Assembly (NCBI GenBank): GCA_003508835.1
Contig: PUFA01000167.1
Coordinates: 372,001-436,000, forward strand
Origin: Eonycteris spelaea
Taxonomy: Eukaryota; Chordata; Mammalia; Chiroptera; Pteropodidae
Direction: 5' to 3'
Length of the DNA: 64,000 nt
Shown: in pieces, positions 10,391 to 22,289 of the stretch
How the letters are laid out: each line of letters starts with the position of its first letter
Numbering within the stretch: position 1 is the first letter of the stretch
Made by a program: the position numbers and the translations under genes
Notes under the pieces: model-generated
Told to the model about the DNA's origin: nothing
Seen by the model: only the letters and a program-made list of their open reading frames with translations
The model's database searches: none

Positions 10391-12990
10391 AGTAATCTTG
10401 AAGAGTGTCTTACTAAGGAGACCATTTAAATCCACTGAGCTTCAAGAAATTTCCAGTCTGGATGGGATGGGGTTTGGGGTTGTAAATGAATCACTGTTTT
10501 GTTTATTCTCATTTTCCCTTTAAAAACTGTTAAAAGGGCAGTTGCGTTTGTTGAGAAATACAATTGCAGATCATTACATTCTCAAAGAAAAATGGGATTT
10601 TTGCTTAAACAAACAATCTTACATGGCATTCATTTACTTCAGTAGGGAATCTTTAAAATATTTGCCCTTAGGGTGACAGTACACATCTCAGTCAGTCAGT
10701 CTGGTCTAAGTGGCTGTATCTGTCTTGCCTGCTAGCAGGAGAGACATATAGGAACACAGCCATCTTTTTTCTTATTTTTTCTGGTAAGGTTAAGTGTTCT
10801 ATTCAACCTGATATCCATTGTTTTTTGGGGAACGTATCTCCTTAGTTCTGGAGATTTAAAGTAGTAGATACTTGTCATATTTATGCTGAATTAAACATGT
10901 TGATTTAATTTTAAAGGGATTAAAGTTTATGTGATTTTCTCTGTCAATTCATCACTAGCCAGTCATTTTAGCCTTACTAAGTTGACTTCAAGCAGGGGAT
11001 TTTAATCATTTTATCGAATTAGGCAGAGCTACTGTAAGCCTTGAAATATTTGTAGAGGGTGGGGAGTGTGGATGGTGGATTTTCATTCAAGTTCATGTTG
11101 TTCAATTGATGTATAAGAACCAGTTCAATATTTTCTTTTCAACCATTGCTTATTGAACACAAATCAAGGGAAAATTCATAAATATATTTACTAAATCTTA
11201 TAAATAAAAAGTTTAAAAATAATTTAGGGAAGAGAAATGATTTATTATTTAAACATTGTAATCATTCTTCCATTTAAACTTAAATAAAGAAAATGGCTTA
11301 TGTATTAGCAAAATTTAGTTATTTTAATCTTTCTACACTAACCCTTACTATTTATATTATTGTATTTACCATTAAGAATTCAACATAGAAAAGTCCATCT
11401 TTGATGTGACAGATGTACATAAAAATGCATTTTTATTGTGACAAGTATTTTTCCGTGGGTTTTAGTAAAGTGAGAGCTAAATGTTGGAAAATATTTGTAG
11501 TGTGATAATAATTTTTTTCTTCTTTGGAGAATTAAAAAATGAGATATATTCCTTTAGTGGGTGAATCCTAAAGCAAGTGTTTCTGGTTTTAGCGAGCAAA
11601 TACTAAGTTGTTAAAAACAGTTGTTGATATTGCAGTTTGTATAATGCAGATTATATTTTAAAGGTGATTTTGTACATATTTTTAAAATAAATATGCATTC
11701 TACAGTCAATATAATTTTAATTTGTGGAATTCAACACCTTAATATTTCAGATTATTTTGTAATTAAATAAGCCAGATTGATAAAATGGATTTCTTCAGGT
11801 CTTAAATCCTAATTTTCAAATTTTAAAGTAGCTTTGTGTTTTTATGCCTGTTCATTTGTCCTAGAAGAGATATGTGTGTTTATTGTGTTTGTTATCTTCT
11901 ATAATTAAATATTAAATATTTGTCTTGCAGTTATATATGTTGGGGTTTACAGGTTTTTATTTGTATCATTAGCATTTTAAGACATGAGCTGTAAATCCAA
12001 TCTGTCTACAATTTGGGTAGCTTTAGTTTTCAGAACTAAGGACCTGTAATGTTTCCATTAAATTAATCACAGTATAAATTCCTTTCTGAAGTTAGTTTCC
12101 CTTAATCTAAGACTGTAGATAGTAAAAATTTAGCTATTTAAATGAAGCTAGAAATGATGTTAGGTATCAATGTAACACGTGGTAAATGTTTTTTTTAATA
12201 TATATAACATTTGACCATTATTCTAAAAATTAACCATTATTCCAAAATTATTCATTATTTTTCAATTGGTATAATTTTCAAATATTGCCTGACTGATGAG
12301 TTACATTTTAGCTCCACCAAAGGATATATTTTAATATTTTTGCCCAAGGAATTCAGATATAATTGTGTGGAAATTTAAGAAAAAAATATTAGCAGGTTTT
12401 TCTTTTTCTTTTTTTTATTTGAGAAAACATTGGTGCTAGTAGGTGCAATGGGATACAGAAAGCACTTGTTCTCACAGTTTTCCTTTTTGCTGGTACTTGA
12501 AAAATGTATGACTTAGTGAAAAATAGTGATTCAAATTATTTTTTTCTAAACCTCCTCACAGTGAGCTCAAAATGCCCCAGATATACTTTTAGGAAGAAGG
12601 CAGGCAAAAAAACCAAACAAATTTGAGTTGATTGTGTTTATTTAATATTTCTTTTCTTTTCCAACTGTAAAGAAAGAAATGAGAAAGTTGGAGAGATCTG
12701 TATAAGCATAACTTACAACATCAGAGTAGAGTTAATGAAAGTTAGCATTCTCATAAGATTCGAGAAGATACAAATAAAATGAGGGTAACAAAAAGCTATG
12801 CTTAAAAATAAAATGTATTGATCCTTTAAGTGCTTTGTTTTTTTAAATGCAGGCCACAGTCTCTTTTATTATCTCTTTCATACTTACCAAGGTAACGTTG
12901 CTGAGAGGGATGATGGAAACAGCAGGGATCTAAGGGACTCAGGGTACTGGTTCTTGCATTCTTTTCGGGTTCCTGAAATATTTTATTTTG
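10390..12990. other. AT-rich intronic stretch without recognised repeats
   Basis: I see only AT-rich single-copy-looking sequence, with no gene, RNA or transposon signature. It forms part of a block of about 6 kb next to the promoter that is poor in repeats compared with the rest of the intron. Confidence 0.45.
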
Positions 12991-12991
12991 T

Positions 12992-13017
12992 CATTGTCTG
13001 ACTTAAGTTAGACAATG
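12992..13017. repeat. 26-bp near-perfect palindrome
   Basis: The arms 'cattgtctgactt' and 'aagttagacaatg' pair at 12 of 13 positions with no spacer. No known element boundary coincides with it. Confidence 0.8.
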
Positions 13018-13344
13018 CCTGATTCACTTCTTGAAATGTATTCATGAGCCCATGCCATTCGTGTGACTAATTTAAACACTGGGGTTAGTGCTGTCAAATA
13101 GAAGGACAATTGAAAAGGAGAAGGTTTCCCGGAGTTAGTAATGTGGGAATGGGGAGGTGGCAGTCTGGCCTAAAGCTCATTATTTGACGTTATATCTCAT
13201 TACAGAAGTCATGATGAGATAATGTCAGTGATGCATAAGAACAGGAGGCTGTTCATAGCCAATACAAATTTCCTCTCTTTTAACTTTAAGAATGTCAGTT
13301 TCCAGGTCAGATGGTAGTATTGTGTATGGTTCTGTTCAGGAGTT

Positions 13345-13560
13345 AAACTGCGGGGGTTTCAGTACTGACTCAGCTACTTACAGATTTTGAGCAATTTCGC
13401 TTTCTAAGCCTGGACTTTTGCCTGTGAGATAGGGATCATGATAGTGCCTACATCATTGGGTTGTTTCTAGGCTCATAGGCAATAGCCCACGCCAAGCCCT
13501 TAACATAGGGCCTGACAACAAATAGTCAGAACATTTGTCAGTTGGTGTTTTTATTACCTG
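13345..13560 (+). repeat. MIR SINE, near full-length
   Basis: The MIR order is preserved: 'actgactcagctacttac', 'tgagcaatttcgctttct', 'gagatagggatcatgatag', 'cattgggttgtttctagg' and a 'ggcctgacaacaaatagtc' tail. Sense copy, clearly diverged. Confidence 0.7.
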
Positions 13561-13634
13561 CTTTCTGATATAATTCTTCTTTGACTTCCTTCTTTTTGTT
13601 TTAATTATTAGGGTCATCCAGGAAGTATTTTCCT

Positions 13635-13830
13635 TCTTTCTTTTTTAAAAAATACTTTTAATTTCACACACAAAACAGAATAAATAGTTCGAGTGCCAAT
13701 ATAGCCATCACCCAGCTTCAGCAATCAACTGCTTTCTTATTATCTCTGTTTCCCTCCATAAGTTTTTTTTTTTTTAAGATTATTTAAAGGCGAGTCCCAG
13801 ATATTGTATTTTTTACTCATTAAAAGGAAA
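13635..13830 (-). mobile_element. L1M 3' UTR fragment, antisense
   Basis: 'ccaatatagccatcacccag' followed by 'ggcgagtcccagatattgta' is the antisense form of an old L1 3' UTR. Confidence 0.5.
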
Positions 13831-14499
13831 ATTTTCCTTCTTGATATAGCCCTTGTTTGGCACTGAAGATTGTATTAGATGTAGCTCTGAAAAGAATAAT
13901 CTTGGAGAGTTTGTAATGTGTTTGTGTTTTAATGTGTATTATTATAATAGTTGTATCCTTTTTGTTTCTTTGACATTATTATAAAGGAAAAAAGGTAAAA
14001 CAGTATTTGTGAAGATGTAAAGGTGGTGGAATTTACTTTTAAATAAGTGTTGGCATATTAAATCCTAAAGAAAAGAAATTTGAAATCAGTTGATTAACTA
14101 TGATTATGGTACAAAGGAATTTCATGATGTATCCTCACTTCAGGGATGTTATCAGTGTTATCAGTGTTTTTCTTACTAAGGGATCTTTTTTTCTTTATTG
14201 AAGTCGATTTATTAAACTCTCTTAGCTGTGCAGCTGGAAGAGTCTTGTTTAGAGTCAAGAATAAGGGCTTCCCACTCCAATGCCATTAATGGTTCTTCTC
14301 ACTTGGGATTTTCCATAGTTTTGCAATAGTGAGGATGTCATCCATAAAACAATGTTTCATCCATCATTCAAAATCAATTCTGAGATGTCACAATTAGTTA
14401 TTTTGAGGCAACTACTAAGGTTTCATTAATCAAGATCCTAGTTTGCTTTTTCTAGTGTCGCTGAACTTTTCTTGGGTTAGTTGTTTCTGTCATAGGACT

Positions 14500-15060
14500 A
14501 TTTGCTTTAGGCCCTTTTGGTTGCAAGGAGAGATATGAATTCAGTTGTCCTGAATAATGGTCACCTCTGCGTGTGGTAGAGGGACAGTGGGAATATTGTA
14601 AGGCAATATACAGGCGAGTCTCACTCCATCTTTATTGTGGTCTGGCTATTCTTTGGATGTTGGTACTGGCTTACCTGTTTTGCAATGTGTTTATACCTTT
14701 TTGGTTCCTCACTGCTACTGTTTTCTCATAGCTTATGCTTCCCCTAACTTCAGGCTGCCATGCCCCTTCTGGTACTGACGCAATGTGTCATGGCCCCTTT
14801 CTTTCTGCTCTTTGGGCTTTAGTTCTCATTGCAGTGTGTCTTATTCAGGCTCATCGTCTTGTGGAAGAATCTGATTGGCTCAGTACACATTGTTGGGCTA
14901 AACAGTACTACTGGCCTCTGACCAGTCCATGGATTGGCTGTCAAGCAGCAGGGACCACGGTGAGGGAGTTTCATGGAAAGTTTGGTGGGTGTGATAGAGA
15001 TTATTACTGGCGTGTCTAGTGTGTTCATCAAGCTAGTTAATATTATCTTCACCAAACTAA
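14500..15060. repeat. Possible old interspersed repeat, unnamed
   Basis: The segment around 14860-14960 ('ctgattggctcagtac', 'agtccatggattggctgt') resembles a recurrent mammalian repeat with CCAAT-like 'attggct' motifs, but I cannot name it. The 94-codon frame at 14735-15019 has no protein match I recognise. Confidence 0.3.
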
Positions 15061-15239
15061 TCGTAAGCCACATTCTCTTCCTTCAGTAGTAGTTTTATAC
15101 CCTCACTTTATTAACAAGATCTTTCCAGTAATGTTATTCCTTCTGGTCCTGATTGGCCTACTGTATTGTTTAGGATTTATGGTCATATTTTTCCTTACTT
15201 TTTAATATTATAATATTCAAATATTATTGAACATTGTTC

Positions 15240-16335
15240 TTTTCACAACAAATTAAATATAAACCTATTTTTCAAAGCATAGCATATATACAGAAAAGTA
15301 CACAAATCACGAGTACACCACTTAATGAATTTTCACTAAGTAAATATATTTTTGTAAGCAGCACCCAGCATAAACAATTGGTGTGATTAGCTGTCTAGAA
15401 ACTAACCTCATGTCTGTTCCTCTTCACTGCTCCTAACCATAGCTAGCCACCAGCCAAACTTCTAACATTAGGGTTTGCTTTGGCTTGCTTTTGGACTTCA
15501 TCATGGACTCATGCAGTAAGTGCTCTTTTGTGTCAGATTTCTTTCCCTCGACATCATATTTTTCAGGTTCATCCATGTTGTTGGGTGTCGCGGTTCATTC
15601 CCTTTCATTTATTTCTTTGTAGTGTTCCCTGGATGAGTTTACAACAGTTACCTTATCCATTGTTTATCTATCCTTGATGGACATTTGGATTGTTTCTATT
15701 TTGATGCTATTACACATAGAATGCTATGGAAATTCTTGTACAAATATTTTGTGAACATACGTGTATATGTTCCTATTGGGTATATAACTGGAAATAAAAT
15801 TGTTGGTTCATAGGACATACATATATACAACTTCAATAATTACTGCTAAAGTTTTCCAAAATAGTCATATCAACTTGTGTTCCTATCAGTAGTGTCTAAG
15901 AACTCCGTTTGCCAATACCTTGGTATTACCAACATTTTTAGTTTTAAGCATTCTAATGTCTGTGTAGTAGTATTTTCTTTTGGTTTTCATTTTATTTTCT
16001 CTGACAATGATGTTGATCACCTTTTCAAGTATGTATTGTCCATTTGACTGTTCCCTGTTGCAAAGTGCTAGTTCAAACTTTGCCATTTATTGAGTTGTCT
16101 TACTGATCTGTAAGAGTTTTAAAATATTAAGTTAAACTATATGAATTGCCATTTTTGTACATAAAAATTATTGAATATCAGAATTTCATATCATCATCCT
16201 AATATATGTGAAGACATGAATCCTTGTCAGTTAGTTATATGTAATGCAAATATGTTTTCCTGCTCTGGCTTTCCTTTCTATCTCTTGAAGATGTCTTTTG
16301 ATAAACAGAAGTTGAAAACTTTAGTGTAGTGTAAG
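15240..16335 (-). mobile_element. L1M 3' portion (ORF2 C-terminus and 3' UTR), antisense
   Basis: Read on + it has the familiar reversed L1 order. It runs from 'cagaaaagtacacaaatcac' (3' UTR), through 'aggttcatccatgttgttgg', 'ccttgatggacatttggatt' and 'gggtatataactggaa', to 'atgtcttttgataaacagaag' (ORF2). Stops and indels destroy any reading frame. Confidence 0.75.
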
Positions 16336-16339
16336 CTGT

Positions 16340-16690
16340 CTTTTTCTTTCTGGCAACTGTTTGCCCATGAAGTGGATGGGGATGGGGACAACGTGGAGAG
16401 CTGCTTCTCATGGACGGTGCAGGAGCTGGGTGCTCCCCTGCTGCCCTGCGGTCAGAGCAAGCAAGTGAATCACAGAAGATGCAGCCGTAAGTAAAACAGA
16501 GTGTGCTTGCAGCTGTCTTGGATTGCCACATGAGGATGTTTTCCCTTTGAAGGAAGGTGACGGGGGCAGTTCTGAAAGACAAAAAATCATTATGTTCTTT
16601 TCTCCCTCATACCTTCTGGAGTCTGAGATGTTCCCTCCACAGGTGCTGGGTTGTTGCGCTTCCTCTAGAAAAACATACATGTCTGTGTAT
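16340..16690. other. Unrecognised, moderately GC-rich intronic segment
   Basis: Between an antisense L1 and the retroviral fragment lie about 350 bases of higher GC with a minus-strand frame (16408-16680). No domain is recognised. It may belong to the decayed ERV, but I cannot show this. Confidence 0.3.
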
Positions 16691-16899
16691 CAATAGACTT
16701 GTACAAAAATTTTTATAGCAGCATTATCCTCAAAATCTGGGTGTTCCCTTCCAGTAGCTCAAGCTTTACTTTTTTTTTTTTTTCCATCATCCCTGATTCA
16801 CACCTATATCTCTCATCTGAAAGAGTCAGATGCAGGAGGGGCAAGGGCACTTTCCTAAAACTTAGTCAGAATTAAGTTTGAATCTTTGCCATGTCCTTT

Positions 16900-17880
16900 T
16901 AGCTATGCTGCTGCCTGGAGAGTGTGCCACCAGGCCGGCCTGGAGGTGCTGTTAGAGAGAAAAATGCATCATACCCAGCAATGGGCAAGACAGAGGCCTC
17001 AGTTTCAAAATATGTCTATGTAATGCCCTGTAACCCTCCCCCACTGTGTCCTGATCATCACCCGGGAAGTGGTCAGGAAAGGATGACCTCTTTCTCAGGA
17101 TCCTGCATTTGGTGACCAAACTGCCTTATTAAAGGGTGTGGACCAGATGGGAATAATGAAGAGAGAGTTGGATAGTCAGTCCATTGTTGAATTCGCAGAT
17201 TAGTTTCAAGGACCACACTGGTGTGGCTGGAAACAGCTAACCAGAAACTTGGAAAAGTGTAGACAGTGCTGAGGCAGCACTCATAACCCTGAGAGGGATT
17301 TAAAGGTTTGACATAGCCAATCTGCCAGGAGCGAGATTGGGTAGCACCCCTTGTGATGTGGCCTCTCTCGTAGTGAGACAAACAGGTCAACTTTCGGCAG
17401 GAGTTACAAGTCTTCCCTGCTGTGGTAGCCTCTGCATCAGAAACAGAGGTAGGCTCAATCAGCAGCTTGGGTCCCGTCAGTCCTGGCACAAAACCCCCTC
17501 TTCTCACGGGCATCCACATGAATGTGCCAGACGTCAGGCAGCAGCCATGGTTGGTCCCCAAGTTCATGTTTCCAGAGAAGGGCTTTTTAATGTGCCAGTC
17601 TATAGTTTTCCAAGGGGAAGATCAAAGAGCTGTGCCATTGGCAACAGCCCTAAGTCTCAGTTCTGCCTCCTGACTGGAGCAATGACACCTGCTTTTGCTT
17701 CTGCCTAGCTGACACCGAGGCCGAATAGCCACAGCACCCCAGTGTATACACTGGGTTTTTGCTGAGCCCAACTGTCAGTGAACCGGGCCCAGACATCTAG
17801 GGAGTCTGTGTGACTTGAGGGCCCTGTTGACTTGGTTGCTTTGCTTCAGGTAGCTGAGCAAATAAAAATCCCCCCAGAGG
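16900..17880 (-). pseudogene. Endogenous retrovirus pol fragment (RNase H to integrase)
   Basis: On the minus strand, read from high to low coordinates, the remnant has the C-terminal part of RNase H, with a degraded HVDA motif at about 17509-17520 corresponding to the conserved histidine region. Next comes the integrase zinc-finger half with C-x2-C at about 17398-17409. The integrase core opening follows (an aromatic-Q-x-x-Y-x-x-PL pattern at about 17302-17330), then a GPH-like stretch near the second catalytic region. A 164-codon frame (17073-17567) spans the integrase part; at least one stop interrupts the RNase H part, and further stops follow below 17073. The pattern suggests a class I (gammaretrovirus-like) element. 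No LTRs, gag or env were recognised, so it is a truncated, inactive relic inserted antisense to RASGRF2. Confidence 0.65.
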
Positions 17881-19136
17881 GATGCTTACTACTTTTTTTT
17901 TTTTAAATGTAAAGCTGAAATGCTCCTGGGGCCAGGCCAGCGACATTCTTGAATATATATATACACACATATTTTTTTCAATGTGATAAAGTTTGACCCA
18001 TTTCACCTTGTTAGTTCTTTAGTCTGAGTTGATTCATCCTAAAATGGGAATTTCTGGCTGGATAGTTACGAGACCTCTATGGGTCAGTTTCGACAGGGAC
18101 TCAACAGTAAGCTATAGTTGCCTGTATGCCTTGTGATTTTGTTTGAACACTGAACATTGTGTGTAATTTGAGGCTCTGTATGCTGTTTTTTCCTTCAGAA
18201 TTTACTTCGCCTTCTTGTAGGCATTAGTGTAGGGTTATATTATATTAATCCATTCTGGGATTGAGCTGGTGAAAGCTAGGTTTCAGAATTTGTGAGAATT
18301 AGTCTATTTCCAATTTGCCCTAATTTCTAGAGTACAATTTTCCCAGGGTTTTATCTGGAATTCTGGGTGTTTACCAATCGCCATACCCTTGTCTCCTCCC
18401 AGCTCCATAAGACTGCTAAAAACTCAATGCTAATCAGTAAAATAACTCAACACACAGCCTCTCAGTTGCTGCTTTCCGCTTGGCCTCTTAGCCTCTTGGC
18501 TTTCTACCATTTAGAAATTGGCAAATTCCTTGAGAGTAAGAGCTTTCAAGACTGTCAAAACTCACTAGTTTACTTCCCTTCTATAAGTTGTCTTTACTTC
18601 TCAGGTCCTATCTTGTTAGCTCACTGATAACTTGCAGCAAAATGGATTATTTATTTGTATGTTGTGTCCAGCTTTTCTAATTGTTCTTAGTGTGAGCATG
18701 GTGGGGTTGGGGGTTGAGGGTGGGGCGTGGCAAAGGTCCATAATAAGCTACTTGGTTATTATCACTTAGCAACGAATTTTAATAATAAGTCCAAAAATGA
18801 GTGACACTCCTTTCAGACAGTAGAAGGGTTATGTTTTTTTTATGAAAATTTATCTGTTAATTATTTCTAATTCAGTAATGATAAAATACTAATGTTAAAT
18901 CACAACTAATTCTTATTTTATCATTTTAATTCTGACCATCTTTAAATATGGCGATTTTGAACAAAATAAAACAAATATATTATTTTGTAGTCATAAGATT
19001 TTTGTATATGTTTATCTTTATCCCACTACTGAGTGATGAAGTATATTTTGAGGGTATTAAAGTATGAGTTCTAGTTTATTCTTTATGTAGTGAATTTAGT
19101 TTAAACTTTCCTTTCAGATAGTTCTTGCATATCTGA
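17880..19136. other. Intronic stretch, nothing recognised
   Basis: AT-rich sequence with a small T run (about 17893-17904). No gene or confident repeat is seen. Confidence 0.4.
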
Positions 19137-19180
19137 TGTCTGTCTGTCTTTCTGTCTATATTTATCTATCTATCTGTCTG

Positions 19181-19218
<38 letters not shown>

Positions 19219-19260
19219 CATCCATCCATCCATCCATCCATCCATCCATCCATCCATCTC
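19137..19260. repeat. Compound tetranucleotide microsatellite (TCTG/TCTA/TCCA)n
   Basis: A TCTG-rich start passes into about a dozen TCTA units and then about ten TCCA units (19217-19258). The ordered change of unit indicates successive point mutation and expansion. Confidence 0.95.
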
Positions 19261-19439
19261 TCATCTTAGTTGATAAGCATTTAATTTAAAGCAATCATCT
19301 TTCTCCAGGCATACGTCAGGCCTCTCTTCTTAGAAAGTAAAACAAAATAAAATTGGACTATTCCACTTAGGATACAAACTTGTTCGATTTTTATGAACAT
19401 AGTTTTGTATTATATAATTGTAAGATCTACTGTTGATGG

Positions 19440-19620
19440 AGTGCTAATTTAGGGTTAAAGAGCCAAGCATAGAGTATTCTCTCCTTTAATCCTCCTGACC
19501 TCCCTGAGATGGCAATGTCCCCTTTGTTTTGTGGAGAGTGCTTTAATAATTAACTTAGGGTAAGTCTTTAGGAAGTGACAAACTTTGTTAATGGAGCCTA
19601 GTTTCCTAACTCAGCATTTG
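19440..19620 (+). repeat. MIR-like fragment
   Basis: 'ctcctttaatcctcctgacc' followed by a degraded 'gatggcaatgtcccc' matches the MIR core order. Heavily diverged. Confidence 0.4.
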
Positions 19621-20610
19621 TTGAGCTTGACCCTTTCCTTACCTAGGAGCTAGAAATTTATAACAAGAGGGAAAAGCATTTTCGTCTTCAGTATCATTCT
19701 CCATCTTGGTACATTTGCCGTTTGAGTGGAAAACTTCTCTGTCTGATCTGTCCGTCCTCATAAAGCCCATAAGAAAAGTCTTTGTTTCCACCCCGGATTC
19801 ATGAAAGTCAGTCAACAAAGCAAAGCTATGGGCTGATATTTATGTAAGGGAAGCATTAGAAGCAGCTTGTGTATCCTCCATAATCTCTATGTACTTGAAC
19901 CTGTGCTGAGGGCTTGAGAGTTGGGACATGGTGGAAAGTAGGGTATTGGGGAACAGGTCAGTCTGTCTCCAAAGCACCCCATCTTTCTCCTGTGCTGCTG
20001 ACTTCCAGCACAGGCTTACTTCCTGGTGTCTGCCCAGCACCATGAGTGGCCCAGCCCTGAAGATGTAGAAGACACAGCACTCCCTGCACCTCAGACCTTG
20101 CCTATAATGTCACTCTTGACTCTGAGGAAATTTCTTATTTTTTGATGTCGGTCCCTATCCTCAGTCACTTGATTTATGTGTCCATTTTTTGGCCCCTAGG
20201 TTGTAGTCTTCCCTGACCCAGAGTAGCAAATACTATTGCCTGAGACATTGGGTGAACGGGAATGATACCTGCAAGTTGTTATCAAAGTAATGGTATCAAA
20301 TGAGGAGCATTTACATGCATGCAGTCTTTCTGTTCTATTTGTTAGGTTGACAAGTTTTGTATTTGTTTGGTTGACAAGTTTCACCTGTTGTCTCTGCAAC
20401 CATGGAGTCAAACTTGAACAGTAGCATCCTATGATTGTAGTGCCTTAGCTGTAGTTTCCTCCTGTGAACGTTATTATAAATGTTCATTTTCAGCATGCCA
20501 GTCTGAGCCGAGACCATCCCCTTCCTGCTCACCTGCCATATCCTTGTCTCCTCACGCTGAAGATACAGTGACATTCCATCTGATGGAATGGTACAGAATG
20601 TCCAATATAT
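19620..20610. other. Intronic stretch, nothing recognised
   Basis: No gene or repeat assigned. A 19-bp palindrome at 20572-20590 has perfect 9-base arms (cattccatc / gatggaatg) around a single T. Confidence 0.4.
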
Positions 20611-20614
20611 TGAG

Positions 20615-20705
20615 GCGATGTTCCTGAGTTTAAGTTCTGGATCCACCTTAACAAGCTATGGATTCTCAAGCCTAGTCGTTTCCTTATCTGGAAAATGGGC
20701 ATTTT
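20615..20705 (+). repeat. MIR fragment
   Basis: 'gtttaagttctggatccacc' ... 'gtttccttatctggaaaatg' is the central MIR pattern. Confidence 0.5.
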
Positions 20706-22238
20706 TCTCCCTTTTGGTGTAGACTGCTATATTAACAGAACATTCTTTAAAGCAGCTTTTTTATATATATATAAAAGTAATTTTTGGAGGATCTAATTTA
20801 CGTTGCATTTTACAATACCATCCTAGAAACAAAGAAAAGTAGTAGCTTCTAGACTAAGATACTAACATTTGTGTTTTCAAAGCTCTTTGCTGTGTGTGTA
20901 TTTTCGAGAACGTAGAGGCATATGGATGTCTCTATTGTATCATATCCTATGGTCTTTTGACCTTTGGTAATAATTAAGTATAAAGATAGGGAATATCATG
21001 ATCATGTGAGAAAGAGGAAAATTCAGTGCTTGGCTTTCGAAGTGTTTACTCTGAAAATCTACTTGAAAAGATAGCAGTTGTTAGTACTAGCCCATTTTCA
21101 CTATGATGGCTTTTTATCTTTTCCTGTAGCCCCCTTGGGCCACGATATCTTTGGTCACTAAAATTCAAGATGCTGCTTCTTCATACAACTACAATATTAT
21201 CTACTTTTTTTGGCAGTTGGTTTTCATTTTTCATATTCTTCCATTGTGGTTAGGGAATGGCAAATTTGACTGTTTGGTAATTTTAGCTCATCCTTAAATT
21301 TGATTAGGTTACCTTTTGTGTTTTAAAAAGACCAAAACAAAAACAATGAAACTCTCCTGGGTTAGGATACTCATTTTTTCCTCCACTAATGTTGCTAACA
21401 GCTGCTTAGCCTCTTTGGATTTACTGTCATTCTTTCCATTGAAATTCTGGCCACAGACAGAACTGAAAGAATACCACTGCACTTCTTACCCACTGTGGAT
21501 TTCAATAAATGGGCTTTCTAGTTTTGACATTTAGACAAAACATTTAGCTGAAGATTAGTTTAGGGGCCTGGAAGGCAGGCTTGCTTGGAGATTATCTGTC
21601 ACTTTCAATAAGGGAAGGTCTGTTGGTTTTCACCTGGCAGCTTGTTGGCCAGCGAAACGGGTTGCCAGCGAAACGGGTTCATTGGCCACAACCCCTGTGA
21701 GCCCAGTTCCCAAATTCCTCAGGATTGCTGCTAATGACATCACAGTAAAATCCAGGCAGGCATTTTCTACATACTTTGTAATCTCTCTGGCACATTTGTC
21801 TAAAAGTCACTTAAAGTGTTGGAACTGTTCATTTGTATAGTGCCCTTAGTACTACAGTTCTAAAACACCAACACTAGTTATTTACGCAGTTGCTGTTAGG
21901 AAGTGAAAACCTTCCATTTTAGGTTTTATTAAGACGTGTCGTTATTGTTAACAGTATTTGACTTCTCACTGCTTACTTGATACCACAGGATGGGTTCTAA
22001 GTTTTCCAAGACAATCTTGATTTAAAATATTCTATCTCTACAGTCTCATAAAGAACATTTGGGTGTTCGGCCATGGGGTGGTGATTTGCTTTGGAAATTA
22101 TGTTATACCTGAACTTCCTTTGAAACAATTTACAAAATGCTGGTTAGACTCTTAAATGGTGGGCTCGGTGGTCCATGTGGTACAACTGAGATAGAAAGAG
22201 ACTCTCTAACAACAAGAGTTGTTTGTTGTTGCTGAGGC

Positions 22239-22240
<2 letters not shown>
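20705..22240. other. Intronic stretch, little recognised
   Basis: No gene or confident transposon. It includes an AT palindrome near 20757-20776 and a perfect 16-bp tandem duplication (21648-21663 and 21664-21679, unit 'gccagcgaaacgggtt'). Confidence 0.45.

Positions 22241-22288
<48 letters not shown>
22241..22288. repeat. (GT)24 microsatellite
   Basis: 48 bases of uninterrupted GT, the longest pure dinucleotide run in the window and likely polymorphic. Confidence 0.98.

Positions 22289-22289
<1 letters not shown>

Noticed and set aside
17337..17708. + strand ORFs of 83-123 codons
   Set aside because: They are opposite-strand shadows of the retroviral pol fragment, which shows recognisable motifs only on the minus strand.
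19137..19260. Possible tandem-repeat array of a CRISPR type
   Set aside because: The unit is only four bases with no spacers; it is an ordinary tetranucleotide microsatellite in a mammalian intron.
20031..20050. REST/RE1-like element (ccagcacc...), attractive for a neuronal gene
   Set aside because: Only the left half-site fits; the right half lacks the GGACAG-type core.
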